NCBI GenBank assembly: GCA_038373885.1
Contig: JAWZYV010013170.1
Span: 174,399 to 238,398 of the forward strand
Source of the DNA: Cheiracanthium punctorium
Taxonomy: Eukaryota > Arthropoda > Arachnida > Araneae > Cheiracanthiidae
Direction of reading: 5' to 3'
Length of the DNA stretch: 64,000 nucleotides
A program made the position numbers and the translations under genes. The notes beneath the pieces are model-generated. The model saw only the letters and a program-made list of their open reading frames with translations, had not been told where the DNA came from and made no database searches. Below, in pieces: positions 47,661 to 57,449 of this stretch; within the stretch, counting starts at the first letter, position 1, and every line of letters starts with the position of its first letter.

Positions 47661-47890
47661 GTCTGACATGGGAGGAAGCCGTCAGAAGATGTCCAGAGGG
47701 GGTTTTTCCTGCTTGTCACAATGCCGAAGATTCGGTCACTATTAGCGGACTCAAGGAACCCCTGGAGAAATTTGTAGCCGAATTGCAGCGAGAGAACATC
47801 TTTGCCCGTCTGGTCAACGCTTACGGTTTCGCATTTCACTGTGAACATGTATGGCCAGCATCCAGAGCGCTCAAAGACTCTATGTTGAAG
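47661..47890 (+). CDS. FASN-like: FAS exon 7: MAT catalytic histidine
   Basis: The 230-bp exon begins LTWEEAVRRCPEGVFPACHN and includes DSVTISG, a FAS-typical MAT segment. NAYGFAFH then supplies the catalytic His that activates the Ser of exon 6. After this His most FAS have Ser (FHS), whereas here it is Cys (FHCEHVW), a variation next to the active site. The acceptor is TCTTGCAG ending at 47660 and the donor is GTATGT from 47891. It ends in phase 0. Confidence 0.92.
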
Positions 47891-49499
47891 GTATGTTGGT
47901 GTAAAATAATTTTTACTTAGTGACACAGTTCTTGAAAAAAATATTAAGCATTACACAATTCTTCTTTTTTTTAAAGGATCATCAAAAATTCCAAATCATG
48001 CTTCATTTTTCTTTCTTCAAGTGTTTAAAGATAAGTAAAAAGTCGTGAAAGAAATTCCGAAAGTACCGTAGACACGCCCCCCCCTTCCCCCATAACACGG
48101 CAGATACGTTCCGTGTTATGTGAATCCCTGTTGTACGAGCCACAAAAAAATGAACAGCATCAGCAGTATTAACATGCAATACCAAAACACCTGTCTCATT
48201 CTTTTACCGTCTTGTAGCAGTAGTTTTTAGGCCTTCTCTGAATTAATCAGAACCCAGAGTTCAGACAAACAATATATTACATACCACCGTAAAAGGTATT
48301 TTGACATAAATCTCATGAAAAATATAAAAATCTATGGAACAGCGGATTAAACTTTGAACACCAGCAAAAATAAATAAATAAATAAATAATGCCATCCTCT
48401 CAAATGCAATTTGTTTGACGCACGCAAAACACAATCGCGAGAGACACAATCATAAACAGGTAAACAACAATTAAACAGGCAAACAAACATGACACAGTCA
48501 CATGGATACAAATGACGTGAGTATTTACCATGATTGCATAACTAAATTCCAAGTAACATATATAAAGTTTTACAAAAATAAATAATAATAATAACTGGAG
48601 GGGTTGAGGGCGGGTAGTTGTATAAAGAAAGCTCGAATGATGATTTAAACAAAATGCGCAACAAGTTACTTTAAACCAATGTACTTTCTTTGGAAGTGCT
48701 AATAAAAAAAGATTATTTGACCTTAACAAAATGTCCTACAACAAAGCAAAATGTTATGCTTAAGTAATGTCTTTGGAGATGGAGGATGAAGCCCTCTAAC
48801 GTCCTTCCCTTATATTCATCACTGATAATGAAGATGTAAATCCAAGCTGTCACTTGTGAACTATAGTGATTTTATGAACTTCGTTTATTGTTTTTTCGGA
48901 ATCTGGTGTGACTTGAGTAATCGAGGATCGAATGATTTACTGTTTGTGGATTACGCTATGACAATTGTTCTACGAGATTCTTGAAGCCATAAAATCTGAG
49001 TTACGTCCTTACAACTTGTTTGGCTTCTAAGTTCTCTAGACACTCCGTGTCTCAGATCAACACCTCTACGAACTTATCGTTTGACTGTCACCTCGGTAAA
49101 AGCTGCAAAAATACGCAAGGAATTTTGATTATACATATAAAAGTTTATAGACAACACACTTTTTTCATTTTATAATTGAAAAAGGTGAGTAAATATTTCA
49201 AAAAGCTTTTTTAATTATAATTATCATGAAGTTAGTAATAATACTATACAAAAATAACATCGCACAATCACAGACTTTGCGATAAAAACTAAAAATGGAA
49301 ATTTAATTTCCCAAAAGTTCATAGACAACTCATTTTTTTTTTCTTTAACATTCCAATTTTTAAGCTATATTTTCTAATCACTACAAAAACTCGATCAGGC
49401 ATATTCAAAATAATAGTTTGAAGAGATTCTGGCTTTAGAGAAAACCAACTTCTTTCAGTTTGGAACTTTAGATCTTGAACTGTTGTAAATTGACACCCA

Positions 49500-50483
49500 T
49501 TAGCATATACGTCTCTAGCTAATATTCCTCAAAGGTTCTCCACTGGGTTCAGGTCAGGACTTAGGTCTGACCAGTCCAAAACAGCTACTTGGTTTCGTCT
49601 AAACACCTGAATTGTGGAGTTTGAGACGTGAATGGAGAAATTGTCTTGCTGATATATCCGTTTGTCCCCCTCTAGTAACTTTCCGAATGCTAGTAACTGT
49701 ACTTCAAGCACTTTCTGGTAATCTTCGGAACACTGACGACCTTTTAAAAAACAATATCGGTAGTTTCATTATAGGAAAATGCTCCCCATACCATGAGTGA
49801 AATCCCTCCTTGCTGTCTGCTGAAAAAAAGTTTGCGGTTATTTGCGAATATCGTGCCAGTAATATGCCCATCCATTGGGGCCATCTAAATTGAGCTTCTT
49901 TTGATCACTGAACAGACGGTCAACCATTCATTTCTCCAGTTCATTTGCTTTCGAGCCCTCTGAACACGAGCGTCCTTATGCCCTTTTGTCAAGTTTGGTG
50001 AACGAAGTATTTTGCTGTAAGCAAGCAATTTACTTACCTGAAACTATCGATGCACCGTGGATTTTGATACTGGAGTCAGGCGCGTAGCCAGGAAAATTTT
50101 TCTGGGGGGATATGAACTTATATGTGTATAAATAGACGGAATTTCATCACTAATCCAAATATTTTGGGGGGGAGATATATCCCGATATCCCCCCCCCCTG
50201 CTACGCCCCTGACTGGAATGGTCACTTCTCTTAGAAATTGTCCGTACAGACAAGTTCTGGGTTGAAGCTAACCTGAAGATCTCTCTGTCTTGCCGTTTAG
50301 TTTTTTCTTTGGTCGCCCAATGCGGGATTTTGCTTTCAAATTGTCACCTTTTGACAGAATTCGATAAATACCAGCCCTACTGCGTCCAAGTTTTCTTGCA
50401 ATATCTACAACTTTCATTCCACGAGCATCCAAACGATAGATTTGGGCAATTTCAGTTTCGGAAAACTGCACGTCACGGGGCAT
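49500..50483 (-). pseudogene. Tc1 transposase (DD34E type), degenerate
   Basis: From ATG at 50483 the N-terminal helix-turn-helix reads MPRDVQFSETEIAQIYRLDA, then VVDIARKLGRSRAGIYRIL and GRPKKK. After the MITE, the catalytic core continues with FSDQKKLNLDGPNGWAYYWH (first Asp), YQQDNFSIHVS (second Asp) and SPDLNPVEN (Glu). Frames change and in-frame stops occur in the middle, so it is not functional. Confidence 0.82.
50077..50211. mobile_element. hAT MITE (GCGTAGCC family) inside Tc1 element
   Basis: 135 bp. TIRs are CAGGCGCGTAGCCAGG and, from the right, CAGGGGCGTAGCAGGG. The TSD is ACTGGAGT/ACTGGAAT (50069-50076, 50212-50219). Same family as 5134-5307. It splits the Tc1 transposase relic. 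Confidence 0.78.
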
Positions 50484-52023
50484 CTTTAACCCATTCGTGC
50501 CTGGATATTTTTGCGACTTTCTTCGATTTTTGCTAACACCAGCAGTAATAGATAAATTTCTGATGTCAACTTTTTGAACAAGGGATGATTTTATTTAAAA
50601 TCTTTACGTATAAAAATTGAAATGTCAACATCCTACTTGGCCATATTAAAATATTTTGGGGAATTGAGGTTCAATACTCGCGAATAAAGGCTAGGAAAAA
50701 TACATAACGTTTTCGACTGATAGCGAAAATGCCGTCCCAAAAAAGGGACGCTAGGCATAAATGGGTTAAAACCAGTCGAAGAAAGAAAGACAGCTTCGCT
50801 TTTATCTCAAAAGCTATTGAATGAAAAGTACATGACCTTGAAACATGCAAATTTGGAGTTCAGTACTCCAATCAACTTTTAACACCGGTTGTCTATATAT
50901 TTTTGGGACAGCATTATTTCGTTTTTATTTTTTTATATTAAATCTATGACTGTTTGTCAATATGTATGTCAATATGTCAATTTCTGTTAGTCAATATGTA
51001 TTTGCATAATTACTTTCGTCTTTCTTACTTGTTTGATTAACTCTTAAATCCAAAAAAAAACCGCTAGTCTATAAACTTTTGAGACGCACTGTATATGCAG
51101 TGAAAGAAAGCGGCATTCATGGATACATCAAGTATATATTCTACTTACTTGATTAACCGTATTTGTGCGTTTGATTAAAGTTTGCCGATATTTGGACTTC
51201 TGTATGTACGGAATACCGAAAACACACTCATAAATTCTTGTGAGAGATTGCATAACTATGCAAGATAGTACACATGATAAACAAGGCAATTCAAAACGTT
51301 AGCCTTTGTTGAAAACCAACTAATGTAATGAGCACAGTCATTCAGGGTAACTCTGATCCACATTTTCTGTATCTTCACTTTCTTCTTTATGATTTAATAG
51401 TATTTTCAGACTAAATGGCATAAAATGGAAGAATAAATTCTAAATTTTAGCTTAATTTATACAAGTTATTAGATGCCGATTATAAAAACTAAAAATAATA
51501 GATAAATTACTTGGTGAAAAGTTACCCTGCTACTCAGGGTAATTCTGGATTAGTATCAGAAACTGCATATAAAATACGTCGTTTTATTGACTCTACAAGT
51601 CAGAAAACTTTAAACCTGTAAAAATAAGATTAAAATGGAGCTTGAAAACAATACTCCAGAAAAACAGCTGAGTGGCCAAATTGACTATGTACCGTGTTGC
51701 CAACTTATTTTCTGAAATACAGAGCAGAAAACTAGTTTCACAGTCAAAGCAATAACTTCCATTGTAAGTATAGCACCTTAGTATAGGCACTATTATAATT
51801 GTTATAGACATCACAATAACATTTAAATAAGCTAATTTTCTAAATATGGAATAATTTTCGTTTCTCTCAGCAACACGACTATTCAAACAAAATTAAGCAT
51901 GACCAACTCTAGTCAAATCGGGTAACTATCGAATTAAAATGAAGTAGTAACTTTTTTTCAAAACACATAATATATCCCAGGAATTAAGCTCATCTTAAAT
52001 AATCTCTTTTTCGCCTCCCTAAG

Positions 52024-52328
52024 ATACTGCCAAACCCTAAGCCAAGATCGAAGCGATGGATCAGTACGAGTTACTCCGAAAGTCAGTGGGATACCGAAGA
52101 CTGCAAGACAGCCAGTGCTGAATACTTTGTCCACAATCTGATGTCAGTCGTACGCTTCAGTGACGTTCTGAAGAAGATACCGCCTGATGCCGTCACCATA
52201 GAAATAGGTCCTCACTTTCTGTTGCAATCCATCCTGAAGAGATCCATTGGACAAGATGGTGCTTACATAGGTCTTATGAAAAGGAATGGTGAAAACAGTA
52301 TAGGATTCCTTTTGGAATCTTTGGGAAA
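52024..52328 (+). CDS. FASN-like: FAS exon 8: end of MAT and post-MAT linker
   Basis: The 305-bp exon starts ILPNPKPRSKRWISTSYSES, an almost diagnostic post-MAT stretch of animal FAS. It continues through EYFVHNLMSVVRFSDVL and EIGPHFLLQSILKRS to FLLESLG. The acceptor is CTCCCTAAG ending at 52023 and the donor is GTAAGA from 52329. It leaves in phase 2 and is completed by exon 9. The Helitron that seeded the exon-9/10 capture starts only 141 bp downstream, at 52470. Confidence 0.92.
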
Positions 52329-52469
52329 GTAAGAAAATATCTTATTGATGTCGAAACTCATTGGATGCAATTAAAATACAATATTACATAGAAACAATTG
52401 CATTACTTTTACCCTTAAGTTGTGCTGCAGCTACAAGTTATTTAAAGTGTATTTTAGAGATTTCATTTA

Positions 52470-53591
52470 TCTATATAAGTAAAACGAACTGTAAGATGTC
52501 ATTTAGTTAGTAAGCTAGTTAGTTTGTCTATGCCTCGCGTAGCTCCCAGACGAGTGATCGTAAACCTACCAAATTTTGTATGGAAATTCTCCAGGACGGG
52601 TCCCGAGATATCTCGAAGCGATTTTTTCGAAATTCGAATTATCTTAGGACACATCAATAAAAAACGTGTTGCAAAAGGCTAATTTTTGCTCTCCGTCATT
52701 TCACATGTGAAATCAGAGCAGGAATGAAATGTTTTATACTCAAAAGAAAAATAGGATTTGGAACTTTTCCGAGACTAATTTGTGCAACTTTTTAATTTGG
52801 GGAAAAATAAAATGCTTGATATGCGATTTTGAGAAGATGATTCTACGGCTTGGCGCAATTTATCGTCATTTTATCGTCTGCTACTTATTTTATTAATACA
52901 CCGTAAGAAGTATTTGAAACTTTCCTTCAGTTCGAATTGTGCATTTTTCTGAGCTTCTTTTTCCCATCTATGTCAAATGTATTACATACGATACATTTAC
53001 ATTCTAAGAAAAACGATCTTAGAAATATTGATTTTAATTTTGTTTAATCACATTCATGAATAATGATCTACTTCCCAACTTAATAGAATAAAGAAAGAAA
53101 ATGGGGAAGACCCATGGATTATAATACGCTTTTAATATATAGCACTTTAGTGCGTATTTAAAATCTGAAAGTGTTTCAGATTTTCTTACTTTTATTTTTT
53201 TTCCTTTCCGTTTTTTGATAAAGGCCAATATATCCAGAAGCTCTTCAGAATTAATTTAGGACGAAAATAATTTCTGCCTTTTTGTAAGTTTTTGTCATTT
53301 AACCATTCTTTTTATTGTAACCAGGGGCGGCCCGACACGGCGGCATCACATTTGGGCGCCGGCTTCGAAAAGGCGTCATTTCGAACTCAATAACTAAGTA
53401 CTGCACAAAAGGGGGCGTCTTTTTTACGTTAGCAGGGTGTGCCACTTACTCTAGGACCGTCCCTGTTTGTAACCATCTTAATTTTAAATTCCATTCAGAA
53501 TTTCAGTGCCAAGGAAGCCAGTGAGAAACAGGATTCTCTCCAAATAATATTTATTAAGACGGCGAACTAATTGGTCACCGGAGGCGGCTAG
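52470..53591 (+). mobile_element. Helitron in FAS intron 8 (source of the capture)
   Basis: A 1122-bp non-autonomous Helitron. The 5' end TCTATATAAG is preceded by A, and the 3' end GGAGGCGGCTAG is followed by T, with a short CCGG-centred stem just inside. Near the 5' end is the phrase GCCTCGCGTAGCTCC shared with 32.9-33.28 kb and 39.4-39.64 kb. It has no coding capacity. A 144-bp hAT MITE (53322-53465) sits in it, and its counterpart at 32170-32313 occupies the same internal site. Exons 9 and 10 lie directly downstream. Confidence 0.82.
53322..53465. mobile_element. hAT-type MITE inside the intron-8 Helitron
   Basis: TIRs CAGGGGCGGCCC and CAGGGACGGTCC (reverse complement of the right end) lie next to the 8-bp duplications ATTGTAAC and TTTGTAAC, one mismatch apart. 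It is orthologous by position to the copy at 32170-32313, so it was already present when the Helitron was copied into intron 4. Confidence 0.8.
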
Positions 53592-54151
53592 TTTTAAATA
53601 AAGAAAATATTTTTTGAGTCTAACAAAATAATTCTCCCCATTTAAAAATAGTGTAGGTAACATTTAGAGTTCTTATACAGAATCCCTCAATCGATTTGCA
53701 ATCTGTAACTGTTCAGACATTAATTGATTTCAAATACAAAAGAATAAGTATAGACATTTATAATATGGCTAACTTTTCATTTCAAAAATAGGAAACCCAT
53801 TTGTAGTTTTCTAACGATTTCTCTCAAAATTACATTAATAGTGATAGAGCTTTTTAAGATTATATACCAAAAATTTTGCTGAATTGTCAAATTCATCAAG
53901 TAACTCGAGTGATTGAGTTTGGCGACTTTTATAGATATATTGCCGAACATAACATTAAAAATAAACTGATTTTCTTGGTGATTTCATTACCAAACAAAGA
54001 CTTTTGACTGCCCATACGAGTTTCAGTAATTGATTTGAATACAAAAATGTTTTTAATAAATATCAGGGTATTTTTTTGGAGAGACAGAAAAACAAAGCTG
54101 TTACGTTGCTAAACGATCACTGGCGTGGTAACTAGGTCTTTTATCTTTCAG

Positions 54152-54507
54152 ATTATATGTGGAAGGTGTGAATCCGAAGATCGAGAACCTCTACAGGCCT
54201 GTCCAGTTTCCCGTTCCCCGAGGGACACCCATGATTTCCGACCTAATCCAGTGGGACCATTCCCGGTCGTACAAAATTGCGAAATGGACACCAAGTTTGG
54301 GGCCCTACAAGCGGAAATTTGAACTCGATAGCGAAGATAGATACCTCCTGGACCATTTCATCGACGGAAGATCCCTATTTCCGGCAACGGGCTACATACT
54401 GCTGGCCTGGGAGGCCATTTCCAAGAGGATGATGAAAAATATTGAAGAAGTCAGCGTCGTCATCGAAGATTTTAAAATTCATCGGGCGACCATTCTCAGT
54501 TCTGGAT
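54152..54507 (+). CDS. FASN-like: FAS exon 9: dehydratase with catalytic His
   Basis: The 356-bp exon encodes VEFPxPRGTP-like PVQFPVPRGTPMISDLIQWD and then the DH active-site motif DHFIDGRSLFPATGY (HxxxGxxxxP). The DH hotdog fold dehydrates 3-hydroxyacyl-ACP. The acceptor is ATCTTTCAG ending at 54151 and the donor is GTGAGT from 54508. A degenerate inverted copy of this exon lies at 31483 to 23703 on the - strand, split by a LINE. Confidence 0.93.
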
Positions 54508-54600
54508 GTGAGTACCACCATTAATATATTATATGGATTTGGATGTGGGTTAATGTAAAATCCATTATATGTAGTCATTAATTGTAATCACCCTTTACAG

Positions 54601-54843
54601 CTATGTACTTTTACGTGACACTGTTCGACGACGGCGGCAGGTTTCAGATAACGCAGAATAACACTTTGGTAGCTAGTGGCAGAGTATATGATGACGATGA
54701 CATTGCATTTTGTGAAGATCAGCCTACGATAAACGAGGATACTTCATTTTGCGTATCAGGAGAGGAAATCTATAATGAACTAAGGATCCAGGGATATGAA
54801 TATGGACCATCCTTCAGGCGACTTGTCGAAACAAGCTCCACGG
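54601..54843 (+). CDS. FASN-like: FAS exon 10: dehydratase, YGPSF segment
   Basis: The 243-bp exon encodes MYFYVTLFDDGGRF onward to GYEYGPSFRRL, the conserved YGPxF strand of DH, and ends ETSST. It follows a 93-bp intron. The acceptor is CCCTTTACAG ending at 54600 and the donor is GTAATC from 54844. Phase 1 in and phase 1 out. An almost identical antisense copy lies at 23370-23612; I found two differences by eye, both synonymous. Confidence 0.93.
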
Positions 54844-54874
54844 GTAATCTTATGAACATAAGTATTGTTATTTT

Positions 54875-55246
54875 TTAATGACTATGTCATTTTATCTCTC
54901 AACACTCTTTATTGAAAAATGTGCCCCAAAAATGCGACATAAAAGTATGCGACATAATTTTACATATATTTAAATACTATTAGTTCACAACAGCTTTAAT
55001 CTATTGTTACAATATTTCGTAAGCTGTAGAATATGCAACACATGGATTTTTCTATAAATAGGTTACCCTGATAAAAATATCAACATAGGGTTAGAAGGCG
55101 AAATACGCGAAAGATGAGCGATAAAATGACAAAGTCTTTAAGATCGTTTTAATATGACAATAATGAAACTAAAAAATTAGGTGCTTCAGGGGGATCTCCC
55201 CCTGACGAGGCTCCAGCAGCCCAGTTTTTATATTTATACCAAAAAT
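54875..55246 (-). repeat. Repeat D insertion in FAS intron 10
   Basis: Reverse complement of 19780-20045 over its first ~215 bp. The captured Helitron copy of intron 10 lacks this whole block (its text passes from ATAAGTTCTGTTATT to TATAATACTACAAAAC). The block therefore entered intron 10 after the capture, or was lost from the copy. Confidence 0.65.
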
Positions 55247-55528
55247 ATATTTATAATACTCCAAAACTTTCAGCAAATGTTCCCTTTATATACCGAAAAC
55301 TTGCCTTAATCCTCCAAGTTCTTGCGACAAAATATTCTATTAGTTTACCTTCAGGTTTCAGTGAAATAAACCATCAGCTTTTGTAACTAAATATGGTTTA
55401 ACTATGTTAAAATTGTACTTACCGACTGCTAATGTATTAACTAAGTTTGAAAGCATTACTTAGAACTGATTTTCACTTTGATACATCTGCTTTTATCAAA
55501 ATTTATTTTTTTTTTTATAATATTGTTG

Positions 55529-55850
55529 GGACCGAATCTTTGTTTTCTCGCATTTGTGACATTGGATCCCAGAGCAGCGTTCGAGGCCGACCAATGGTGG
55601 CTAAAGTGTACAAGTGGGTTTTGGTCGCCCGCGTGGCACTCGATCTAACGCTGATCGTTTTGAGGGGTTTTTCCCGATGTCAGGTAAATAGCTGTTCGAC
55701 CCACTTAAATGTCCTGCGCCCCGCGGGAGAGAGGAGAAACCCAATGGAAACGCTTTGCTTTACCTACTCGGTGTGACGTCACAAGTAAGCGCCGCGGCTA
55801 TCCTCTCTAGGGGGCGTTGGTTCAGTTAGGTGTTAAACTCTATAGAAATC
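55529..55850. other. GC-rich stretch in FAS intron 10
   Basis: About 320 bp of clearly higher GC and CpG content (GTTCGAGGCCGACC, GCCCCGCGGGAGAG, GTGACGTCAC) within an AT-rich intron. No exon fits the FAS frame and no known element was recognised. It may be a SINE, part of an LTR or an internal promoter. Confidence 0.4.
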
Positions 55851-56047
55851 CCTGTGTTGTGTGTGTCTAACTTATGAGCAAATTATTTGAACTTTTAGAG
55901 AGTGTAGAACAGCGTCGTATTTTTGCCTTCGTGCAGAACTGTCGGTTTAAAGTGTTATCTCGTTAGTGTCAAGTACTTCACCTTATTTATCCACCCATTT
56001 GATTCATTTTTTAATGTTGCCAATTTTTCATAAAATGTCTATTGCAG

Positions 56048-56227
56048 GTAAAGAAGGCTTTGTCGAGTGGAAAGACTGGATATCCTTCATGGATGCTATG
56101 CTGCTGTTTTACATGCTGTCCAATACCAAATCTTCATTTATGCTGCCAACTGGAGCACTGTCTTTCAAAATTTGTCCACAATCGCTTAGAAAAGGTCTGA
56201 AGGAGACCCAGGAAATGGGTTTACCGG
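56048..56227 (+). CDS. FASN-like: FAS exon 11: dehydratase second catalytic segment
   Basis: The 180-bp exon begins KEGFVEWKDWISFMDAMLLF. The Asp in SFMDAML is the expected second DH catalytic residue (DxxxQ, from family knowledge), but the Gln position is Leu here. It ends LKETQEMGLP. The acceptor is TCTATTGCAG ending at 56047 and the donor is GTAAGT from 56228. It leaves in phase 1. No later exon was found in the remaining 7.7 kb, so the next intron runs past the window edge. Confidence 0.9.
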
Positions 56228-56636
56228 GTAAGTAAAGACAGTTTCCTAAGGAAATCGAATCGTCCAATTCCAAGATACAACGCCAATATGCTGCATAAAT
56301 GCAAAAATGAAAATAAATAAATTCTGTCATTAAACTTAAGCTCTGTTGGTATAAAGAAGAGTTTACAAAAAGTTCCCAATTTGTGGTTCAACCCGCTCAT
56401 GGAACTTCAATATTCTGTAGATCCATATACATTTTTAATGTCTTTTTTTCTGAATAATTAGAAACAAATCAAAATTTGACTTTGCGTACTCAGGGGGTTT
56501 GATTCAAAATTTTCCGTTTTTAGAAACTGATAGAAGTTTTGATAGATTAATGTCTCTGGAGATTAAAAAAAACAGCACATTTGCGAATTTTGCTAAGGAA
56601 ACTTTTCAAGTTCATTTATTAGGTCTTTTTATAAAC

Positions 56637-57446
56637 CACGGACTTGGATATAGGATGATAATCGACGTATTCTGTAAGAGCTTAGCGAAATGTTCCTGTA
56701 AGATGGCGCTGTGAATCGAAATCATTCAGTTTATGTTGTGTGTATGCGTGTGTTATAGAGATGAGTTCGGGCTCATTTTTTGAAGCCCGAGCTCGCCCGA
56801 TCCCGAGGACTTTTAATCCGAGGCCGAGCAATATTATTTAAGCCGGAGCCCGAGCCCGAAATTTCAGCTAAAGATAAAAAAAATTCAATTACTTAATTGA
56901 TAGACTACAATAAATTTTGCCGTTTATGCAAATTAAAGAAAAATATAGTTGCAAACTCTCGATGCACTTTCTAATTCTTTATATCCATGTTTATCAAATA
57001 ATGTCGGATCTCATGACTAACTAAGTAATATAAGCCGCCGTTCTGAAATACCCAAAGAGCTTAACGCACCTTCTAGGCGCCGGTGCCTCTATTTTTTTTT
57101 ATAAGTACTTTTGTTTTCCTCATGAATCACTCTTTAAAATTTGTTCAATGAGTATGTTCAATGAAGAAGAAATTTTTCACGAGCCCGAGCCCGAAAGCAG
57201 TGTTAAATTGCAGAGCCCGAGCCCGGTTCGGGCCCGGGCTCGGGTTCGGGCTTTCGGGCTCGCGCTGAGCCCTTCTCATCTCTAGTGTGTTACTGGCAGA
57301 TTGTATTATGATTCGTCGATATGCGTTGCCAGAGGACGTTTATGCAGCTAATCATTAAAAGAAATTCATCGAGCTTCTCTTTGAGAATCTGACGCAATTT
57401 CGCTCGTCTGTTGCTACTCGACGATCGTCCTACATCCAAGTCCGTG
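56637..57446. mobile_element. TIR element G, interrupted by hAT MITE
   Basis: Ends CACGGACTTGGATATAGGAT and, from the right, CACGGACTTGGATGTAGGAC. Same family as 11324-11598 but longer because of the insertion at 56756. Flanked by TTATAA-like text on both sides. Confidence 0.75.
56756..57284. mobile_element. hAT MITE with GAGCCCGAGCCCGA tracts
   Basis: 529 bp, perfect 8-bp TSD GTGTGTTA (56748-56755, 57285-57292), TIR TAGAGATGAG on both ends. Subterminal repeats of CCCGAGC/GGGCTCG. No ORF. Confidence 0.85.
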
Positions 57447-57449
57447 TTA

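Larger units (their letters stand above)
49133..51091 (-). mobile_element. Tc1-like DNA transposon
   Basis: The right end reads, from outside, CAGTGCGTCTCAAAAGTTTA with TA at 51092-51093. The left end TACATATAAAAGTTTATAGA is decayed. Contains a broken Tc1 transposase on the - strand and a hAT MITE at 50077. Confidence 0.8.
11718..56227 (+). other. FASN-like: Animal type I fatty acid synthase-like gene (internal part, 11 exons)
   Basis: This is the extent of the gene as seen in the window. Eleven exons join in one continuous frame of 2742 bp (914 codons), with matching phases at all ten introns and canonical AG/GT borders. The domain order KS, MAT, DH is that of animal FAS, the cytosolic multifunctional enzyme that builds long-chain fatty acids from acetyl- and malonyl-CoA. 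The post-MAT linker IPNPKPRS..RW-type (here ILPNPKPRSKRW) and the MAT opening TGMGCQWPGM are strongly FAS-like, while GDPIE in the KS resembles polyketide synthases, so a FAS-like PKS cannot be excluded. No stop or frameshift was seen, so the gene looks functional. Intron sizes run from 93 bp (intron 9) to 20.6 kb (intron 4). The first KS exons and everything after DH lie outside the window. Symbol is by family only. Confidence 0.9.
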
